Source: Candidatus Thermoflexus tengchongensis
Lineage (GTDB): Bacteria > Chloroflexota > Anaerolineae > Thermoflexales > Thermoflexaceae
Length of the DNA stretch: 40,119 bases
Assembly (NCBI GenBank): GCA_016842085.1
Contig: JAEVEX010000029.1
Span: 1 to 40,119, forward strand
Direction of reading: 5' to 3'
A program made the position numbers and the translations under genes. Below the pieces are notes generated by a model that was given only the letters and a program-made list of their open reading frames with translations, did no database searches and was not told the DNA's origin. Shown one piece after another: positions 34,685 to 40,119 of the stretch (position 1 is its first letter; every line of letters starts with the position of its first letter).

Positions 34685-35656
34685 ATGCGGGTGCTGGTTA
34701 CGGGTGGCGCGGGTTTCATTGGCTCCCATCTGGTGGAGCGTTTGCTGGCAGAGGGGTATTCCGTCACGGTTCTGGATGATCTCAGTGGAGGTCGCCTGGA
34801 GAACCTGAGGGATGTCCGTGATCATCCGGGGCTCCGGGTGATCATTGGGGATGTGCGGGATCCGGCAGCGCTTCAGGCGGCGCTGGCGGGGGTGGAAGTG
34901 GTCTTTCATCTCGCAGCGGTGGTGGGGATTCCCCGGGTGCTGGCGGATCCCCTGCGGGCGATTCGGGTGAATGTGGAGGGGACGGAGCGGGTTCTGGAGG
35001 CATGCGCGGAGCGTGGGATCTCCGTTTGTGTGGCTTCTTCCTCGGAGGTTTACGGGAAGGGCGTGCGATGGCCCGCCGCGGAAGGGGATGATCTGCAGCT
35101 GGGCCCGCCGATGGCGTCGCGCTGGGCCTATGCAGTGAGCAAATTGCTGGATGAGCACCTGGCCATGGCCTGGGCACGTCGGGGTCTTCGGGTCAGCGTC
35201 GTTCGCTATTTCAACGTCTACGGTCCGCGAGCTGATCCCCATGGCTACGGCTATGTGATTGCCCGTTTTATGGACCAGGCCCTTCGGGGTGAGCCGCTGA
35301 CTGTTTATGGGGATGGACGGCAGACCCGTTCGTTTATTTATGTGATGGACGCGGTGGAGGGGACGCTTTGGGCTGGGTTGTCGCCAGCGGCCTCTGGTCA
35401 TATTTTCAACATCGGACATCCGGAGGAGATCTCCATTCTTGCGCTGGCGGAGAAGGTTCGGGCGATTACGGGTTCCCGGGTGCCGATCCGCTTTCTCCCG
35501 CTCTCGGAGGTCTATGGGCCGGAGTTTGAGGAGGTTCCCCGTCGGGTTCCGGATGTCTCGAAAGCTCGTGTCTTGCTGGGTTTTGAGGCCCGTGTTACCC
35601 TGGACGATGGCCTTCAGCGAACCTGGGAGTGGTGGCGGACATGCCGACGCGTTTGA
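34685..35656 (+). CDS. NAD-dependent sugar-nucleotide epimerase/dehydratase (extended SDR)
   Basis: 323 residues. The Rossmann motif VTGGAGFIGSHL opens the protein. DVRD, HLAAVVGIPRVLADP and the catalytic ASSSEVYGKG follow, with YAVSK (Y149, K153), then RYFNVYGPRADPHGYGYVIARF and DGRQTRSFIYVMDAVEG. The C-terminal half binds the nucleotide sugar. It is closest in layout to UDP-glucose 4-epimerase or UDP-glucuronate decarboxylase-like enzymes. The sequence does not separate these. Its start has GGGGGAGG upstream. The gene overlaps the following ligase gene, so it likely supplies an activated sugar to the glycan handled by that protein. Confidence 0.88.
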   Translation: MRVLVTGGAGFIGSHLVERLLAEGYSVTVLDDLSGGRLENLRDVRDHPGLRVIIGDVRDPAALQAALAGVEVVFHLAAVVGIPRVLADPLRAIRVNVEGTERVLEACAERGISVCVASSSEVYGKGVRWPAAEGDDLQLGPPMASRWAYAVSKLLDEHLAMAWARRGLRVSVVRYFNVYGPRADPHGYGYVIARFMDQALRGEPLTVYGDGRQTRSFIYVMDAVEGTLWAGLSPAASGHIFNIGHPEEISILALAEKVRAITGSRVPIRFLPLSEVYGPEFEEVPRRVPDVSKARVLLGFEARVTLDDGLQRTWEWWRTCRRV

Positions 35657-38600
35657 GCAGGTGGTGTGATCGGATTCTGGAGGCGGGGTGGCTGATGGCG
35701 GTGGTCATCGCCCCCCTGTTTTTCAACATCTACACGAGCCGGGTCTTTGAGCCGGATAAGCTTACGCTGGTTCGTTCCCTGGCCCTGCTGATGGCGGCGG
35801 CCTGGCTGGTCAAGCTGGTGGAGGCGTGGGGGCGGCGGGTTTCTCTGGCGCATGCTCTGGGGTTCTCCTGGCGTACCCCCCTGGTGGCGCCGGCGCTGGC
35901 TTCAGCAGGAGTTTATCTCCTGGCTACTGTGTTTTCCATCACTCCTTATACCAGCTTCTTCGGCTCCTACCAGCGGTTGCAGGGGACGTATAGCTGGCTG
36001 GCCTATCTGGTGATTTTCTTCAGCATGCTGGCCGGGTTGCGGACCCGGGCGCAGTTTGAGCGGCTGGCGACCACGATGGTCCTGACCAGCCTTCCGGTGG
36101 CCATCTATGGGTTAATCCAGCGCTATCGTCTGGATCCCCTGCCATGGGGTGGAGATGTCACCAGCCGGGTGGCCTCCCATATGGGCAATGCGATCTTCGT
36201 GGCGGCCTATCTGATTATGGCCTTCATGTTGACGCTGGGCCGTCTGGCGGAGGCCTTTCATTCGATCTTAACCGTGGAGCCGCCTCGCAACAGCGATGTG
36301 GTTCGTGGGGCGGTTTATGTCTTCATTGCGGCGGTGCAGCTGGCTACCATCTATTTCAGTTTCAGCCGGGGGCCATGGCTGGGGCTGATGGGGGGCCTCT
36401 TCCTGTTCGGGTTGCTCTGGCTGGTGATCCGGCGCCAGCGGGTGGGTCTGTTCGCGGTGCTGGGGCTCTCGGCGGTCGGTTTGATTTTTTTGATCCTGTT
36501 GAATATCCCGGGTGGGCCGCTGGAGTTTCTCCGGCAATCTCCTTATATCGGCCGACTGGGTCACATTTTCGAAACGGAGACGGGGACCGGGAAGGTCCGG
36601 GTGCTGATCTGGCAGGGGGCGCTCCGGCTGGTGCTTCCTCATGAGCCGATCCAGTTTCCGGATGGCCGGTCGGATCCTTTCAATCTAATCCGACCGTTGA
36701 TCGGCTATGGGCCGGAGTCGATGTATGTGGCTTACAATCGGTTCTATCCCCCCGAGCTGGCCCACTATGAGGCGCGCAATGCGTCGCCGGATCGTTCTCA
36801 CAACGAGACGTTTGATGCGCTGGTGAACATCGGTTTGCTGGGATTTTTGGTTTACCAGTGGCTGTTCTTTGCGCTTTTTGCCTATGGGTTGCGCAGCCTG
36901 AATCTGATCCATGGGTCGCGGGATCGGAATCTGTTGCTGGGTTTGTGGGTGGGTGGGGCGTTCGCGGCAGGGTTGGCGTTTGCTCTCCGGTTTGGCCCTC
37001 ACTTTCTGGGTGTGGCGGTTCCGGCCGGGACGGTGCTGGGCCTTCTGATTTATCTGGTTTTTGCGACCCTGCGGGCTTCTGGTGAGCCCCCGATTGAGCA
37101 TCCGCATCGCTTTCTCCTGATTGCTCTTCTCGGAGGGGTTCTTGCTCATTATATTGAGATCAATTTCGGGATTGCGATTGCCTCGACCCGGACGTGGTTC
37201 TGGGCGTTCGCGGCGATGCTGGTTGTTCTGGGGGAAAGGTGGCTTTCTGAGCCGATCCCGGCCCGTATTGGGGTATCTCCGGCAGGTTCAGCCTCACACA
37301 GGGGGAAGGGCCGGGGTCGTCGGGAGGTTCGTGAGGCTTCAGGGCAGGCTCGCCCGTGGTGGCCCTGGGTGGCCGCTTCGGGTTTGCTGATGGCGCTGAT
37401 GCTCTCTCTCCTCTCGTATGAGTTTGTGACCAATCAGGGGCAGCGCCTGGATACTTGGTCTTTGATCGCAACCAGTTTGACCCGGTTGCCGTTGCAGGGA
37501 AACCGGTTTTCGCCCTTTGTTCTGTTGATGTTCGGGCTGGTGGGCGGTCTGGGGGCGGCTCTGGTTCTGGCGGAGGGGGTTCGGCGGGATTGGATTCCCG
37601 AGCGCATGGTTTTTCCGGCCCTCGGCCTGTATGGGGCGGTTGCGGGAGGCGGGTGGCTGATTTACACGGTGGCCCACGCGGGGATTCTGGCGGGGCTGAT
37701 TGCCCGTGTGCCTCAGACGGTGGAGGATGTGCTGCGGCTGGCGGATGGGGTGGCCGGATTGCTGGATTTTCTGGTTCTCTTTCTTTTCGTTTTGCTGGTA
37801 TTGCTGGTGGTTCTGATCTCCCGGGAGGAGCCGGTGGCTGGGGATGAGGCCGGGCTGGGGTTGTTTGTGGCACCGCCGGCCTTTCTGGTGGCGGCTCTGC
37901 TGATCTGGAATGTGCATCTGGATCCCATCCGGGCAGATGCGGTTTACAAGCAGGGGGATCCGTGGGATAAGCAGGGGCAGTGGGAGGTGGCCATTTTGCT
38001 GTATCGGCGGGCGATTGAGCATGCGCCTCGGGAGGACTTCTATTACCTCTGGCTGGGTCGGGCGTTGCTGGAGAAGGCGGCGCGGTCGTCGGATTCCAGC
38101 CCGCGGCAGCTGCCGGATGGGGTCTCGTTTGATGTGGCTTTTCGAAATCTGACGCCGGAGCGGCTGGTGATCCTGCCCCGGGGGGATCTGCTGGAGATCA
38201 CCCGGGCTGTGCTGGAGCAGGCGCGGTGGCTGAATCCCCTGAATACTGATCATACGGCGAATCTGGCCCGGATGCACCGGCGCTGGGCGGATCTGTTGCT
38301 GGATCCGCGTTATTGTCGGACGCGGATCGACTTGGCGGCAATGTCTCCTGAGTTCGTGCGCCATGTAGAGCTGGCAGGTCGCTATTATGAAGAGGCTACT
38401 CGATTGAGTCCCAACAACGCGGGATTGTGGAATGAGTGGGCCAGCGTGGATCTTTATCAGCGCAATGATCTGGAATCGGCGGAGCGAAAACTGCAGCGCT
38501 CTCTGGAGCTGGATGATCGGTTCGATCAGACCTATCAGCTCTATGGGGATCTCCTGATGGTGCGTTCAGAGAAGGTCATGGATCCAGTGGTGAAGCGGGC

Positions 38601-39165
38601 GGCTCTGGAGCAGGCGGAGGTCTTCTATCGTCGTTTGGTGGAGCTTCAGCCGGAGCATAGCGTGGGATGGGCAGCTCTGGCTTATTTGCAGGATCAGCTG
38701 GGGCGGTTGGAGGAAGCGCGGGTCTCGCGGGCGCGCCTTCAGGTGCTGATGGGCTCGCGATCGGAGGCCTGGCAGTCGGTGGGCGATTTCTTCCTGAGCC
38801 ATGCGGATTGTGCGCTGGATCGAACCCAGGCTTTGGCGTTGTATCGTGAGGCGGCTGAGGCATATGGCCAGGCGCTGGCTGTGAATCCGGGGGCGCTGAC
38901 GGCTGCTCTGCGTCGGGGTTATGCATTGCGGGGTGCGGGGAATTTAGAGGAGGCTGTGGCGGTGTTCCGTCAGGCGATCCAGGTGGCGGGTGAGAATCCG
39001 GATGTCTGGCTGTTTTATCGGGAGCTGGCGGTTACGCTGGCGATGATGGGACGGAAGGTGGAGGCGGAGGAGGCGGCGGCTCAGGCTTGGCGTCGGGCAC
39101 CGGCGGGGGAGCATCCGGGGCTTCAGGCGCTTTTTGCTCAGCTGGGCCTTTCGATTCGTCCGTAG
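35641..39165 (+). CDS. O-antigen-ligase-family membrane protein with C-terminal TPR repeats
   Basis: About 1,174 residues. Roughly a dozen membrane segments fill the first half. The Wzy/WaaL-type signature is LIGYGPESMYVAYNRF, then DRSHNETFDALVNIGLLGF. A further hydrophobic block lies at about 580-760. The last 400 residues are soluble tetratricopeptide-like repeats (AILLYRRAIEHAPREDFYYLWLG, YYEEATRLSPNNAGLWNEWA, YGQALAVNPGALTAALRRGYAL, AVAVFRQAIQVAGENPDVWL). Proteins of this build in other bacteria transfer or polymerise glycans, sometimes onto protein. I chose ATG 35641, inside the end of the epimerase gene. A GTG at 35629 in the same frame is the alternative. Many codons end in G or T, unlike the mreB region. 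Confidence 0.85.
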   Translation: MPTRLSRWCDRILEAGWLMAVVIAPLFFNIYTSRVFEPDKLTLVRSLALLMAAAWLVKLVEAWGRRVSLAHALGFSWRTPLVAPALASAGVYLLATVFSITPYTSFFGSYQRLQGTYSWLAYLVIFFSMLAGLRTRAQFERLATTMVLTSLPVAIYGLIQRYRLDPLPWGGDVTSRVASHMGNAIFVAAYLIMAFMLTLGRLAEAFHSILTVEPPRNSDVVRGAVYVFIAAVQLATIYFSFSRGPWLGLMGGLFLFGLLWLVIRRQRVGLFAVLGLSAVGLIFLILLNIPGGPLEFLRQSPYIGRLGHIFETETGTGKVRVLIWQGALRLVLPHEPIQFPDGRSDPFNLIRPLIGYGPESMYVAYNRFYPPELAHYEARNASPDRSHNETFDALVNIGLLGFLVYQWLFFALFAYGLRSLNLIHGSRDRNLLLGLWVGGAFAAGLAFALRFGPHFLGVAVPAGTVLGLLIYLVFATLRASGEPPIEHPHRFLLIALLGGVLAHYIEINFGIAIASTRTWFWAFAAMLVVLGERWLSEPIPARIGVSPAGSASHRGKGRGRREVREASGQARPWWPWVAASGLLMALMLSLLSYEFVTNQGQRLDTWSLIATSLTRLPLQGNRFSPFVLLMFGLVGGLGAALVLAEGVRRDWIPERMVFPALGLYGAVAGGGWLIYTVAHAGILAGLIARVPQTVEDVLRLADGVAGLLDFLVLFLFVLLVLLVVLISREEPVAGDEAGLGLFVAPPAFLVAALLIWNVHLDPIRADAVYKQGDPWDKQGQWEVAILLYRRAIEHAPREDFYYLWLGRALLEKAARSSDSSPRQLPDGVSFDVAFRNLTPERLVILPRGDLLEITRAVLEQARWLNPLNTDHTANLARMHRRWADLLLDPRYCRTRIDLAAMSPEFVRHVELAGRYYEEATRLSPNNAGLWNEWASVDLYQRNDLESAERKLQRSLELDDRFDQTYQLYGDLLMVRSEKVMDPVVKRAALEQAEVFYRRLVELQPEHSVGWAALAYLQDQLGRLEEARVSRARLQVLMGSRSEAWQSVGDFFLSHADCALDRTQALALYREAAEAYGQALAVNPGALTAALRRGYALRGAGNLEEAVAVFRQAIQVAGENPDVWLFYRELAVTLAMMGRKVEAEEAAAQAWRRAPAGEHPGLQALFAQLGLSIRP

Positions 39166-39434
39166 TGTCCAGGGGATATGGTGCTTCCTTTTGGTTGGTC
39201 CGGCTGGTGAGGTGGGAGATTAGCCTTCTTTTGGCGAAATGTCTATGCGAAATTACCCCCATGGCTGGCCTCCCCTTTCCGGGCCACCTCTGAATAGGAG
39301 AGGAACGCCCGAGAGCCCTCCAGTTCCTCGACCTCTACAGAGGGTCCTCATCGCAAGAACATGTCTTCGCACCGTAGGGACGGGGGATCGCTTCTGAAGG
39401 CTCCCAGTCCCTGGAAATCCTCCGTCGCTTATGT
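39166..39434. other. Intergenic region with repeated 13-mer and small hairpins
   Basis: No gene recognised. ATGTCTATGCGAA occurs at 39239-39251 and again at 39431-39443, about 190 bases apart. An inverted repeat GAGGAAC/GTTCCTC lies at 39300-39306 and 39323-39329. A 9-bp hairpin CCGTCGCTT/AAGCGACGG (39422-39450) overlaps the end of the broken SDR gene. No intrinsic terminator for the ligase gene was seen. Confidence 0.5.
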
Positions 39435-40002
39435 CTATGCGAAGCGACGGTAGTGACGGGCGAGTTCGGACAGATAGCGTGTGCCCACCTGGTCCCGGTT
39501 CGCTTCCACCCAGTCCCCCAAACGAACCTTCCCCCGCGGCGGTTCCTGAGAGACCAGATATTCTTCCATCAACCCCCGGAGCTCCTCCCAGGTCAACAGG
39601 ATGTCCCCTACCCCCTTCCCAATCCCCCACGCCACCCCCCACGCCAGCAGCGGTGGAACATGGAGAAGCGGACGAGGTCGTCCGATTTTCTCCCCAATCT
39701 GCCGCACCAGCTCCTCAAAGGTGAAAACATCCGGCCCCCCCACATCCATACATACCTCCTCCTCCATATCCCCGGCCTCAACCGCCAGCCTGGCCAGATC
39801 CTCCACATAAACCGGCTGCAGACGATAGCGACCATGGCCCGGAATGGCAAGGAAGGGAAAACGCCGCAACAACCACGCTATATTGTTGATCAGAATCCCT
39901 TCCGGCCCAAAGAGGACAGTGGGACGAAGAATGGCCCAGGATAACCCGGATTCCCGCACGATTTGCTCCGCAAGCGCTTTGCCCCGAAAGTAGGTAGTCT
40001 CC
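39435..40002 (-). pseudogene. SDR-family NAD(P)-binding protein, N-terminus lost (likely broken by an insertion sequence)
   Basis: The open frame encodes the last ~190 residues of an atypical SDR (NmrA/NDUFA9-like). From TYFRGKALAEQIVRESGLSWAILRPTVLFGPEG it runs through PGHGRYRLQPVYVEDLARL and MDVGGPDVFTFEELVRQIG to the C-terminal helices. The first ~100 residues, including the GxxGxxG nucleotide loop, are absent. The only in-frame start available upstream is a TTG at 40034, inside the transposase-coding tail, and a TGA follows two codons further up. Without the Rossmann loop it should not bind cofactor, so I call it a remnant. In intact relatives such enzymes act on quinone- or sugar-linked substrates; the original role here is unknown. 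Confidence 0.75.
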
Positions 40003-40119
40003 CTATTTTGTGTTGATGACTTCAGGAGCCACAACGGTCATCAGTAGCTCTTTAACAGTCCAAATATGGTCGGTCAAGCCGGCGACCATCGCTGGCGAGC
40101 GAGGCCGCCAGCGGCGTCG
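40003..40119 (-). mobile_element. 3' end of a transposase gene (partial, runs off right edge)
   Basis: The minus strand from 40119 reads 38 codons then TAG (40005-40003). The peptide includes [19 protein letters not shown] and ends [10 protein letters not shown]. From memory, PAMAAGLTDHxW followed by ELL is a recurrent C-terminal pattern of DDE transposases (IS1-like or related). The family assignment is tentative. It sits directly against the truncated SDR frame. Only about 117 bases are in the window and I cannot identify the terminal inverted repeat. Confidence 0.65.

Overview
The window is GC-rich, densely packed bacterial chromosome. It most likely comes from a thermophilic member of the Chloroflexota (Thermoflexus or Anaerolineae type). 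This placement is an inference from three things: secreted proteins ending in short tails such as IYLPLIQR, Pro/Thr-rich linkers joined to DUF11-like domains, and the overall gene content. No rRNA, tRNA or CRISPR array was seen.

Left part (1-3,260, minus strand). A HEPN/MNT toxin-antitoxin-type pair is followed by a 0.44 kb block of interleaved palindromic repeats. After that comes the start of a NACHT-ATPase protein with near-identical HEAT repeats, which runs off the left edge. It looks like a small defence or signalling island.

3,485-7,715 (plus). A tightly overlapping glycan operon holds a heptose-7-phosphate kinase, a sedoheptulose-7-phosphate isomerase-type SIS protein, a heptose-bisphosphate phosphatase, a hexapeptide acyltransferase and a membrane-anchored GT2 glycosyltransferase.

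7,732-18,374 (plus). A cell-surface block holds a LamG/FN3 protein, a secreted esterase and two paralogous exported proteins that join a glutamine-amidotransferase-like fold to a deacetylase-like fold. One paralogue carries a Sec-type and the other a Tat-type signal. Between them lie a B12-binding radical SAM enzyme and a membrane acyltransferase.

18,401-33,349 (minus). Reading in the direction of transcription: slipin, CDF metal transporter with three C-terminal domains, bicupin, PgpH-type HD phosphodiesterase, YbeY, then a good promoter, mreB, mreC, mreD, mrdA (PBP2), proline dehydrogenase, and a large fusion of a glycoside-hydrolase-like domain with an O-antigen-ligase-like membrane domain. 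This is the cell-shape and wall region.

33,624-39,165 (plus). A PHP-family protein, a sugar-nucleotide epimerase/dehydratase and a very large O-antigen-ligase/TPR protein form a second glycan operon. Its codons look richer in G/T endings than the rest of the window.

Right end (39,166-40,119). An SDR-family gene has lost its N-terminal Rossmann part exactly where the tail of a transposase gene begins, so an insertion-sequence event has probably broken it.
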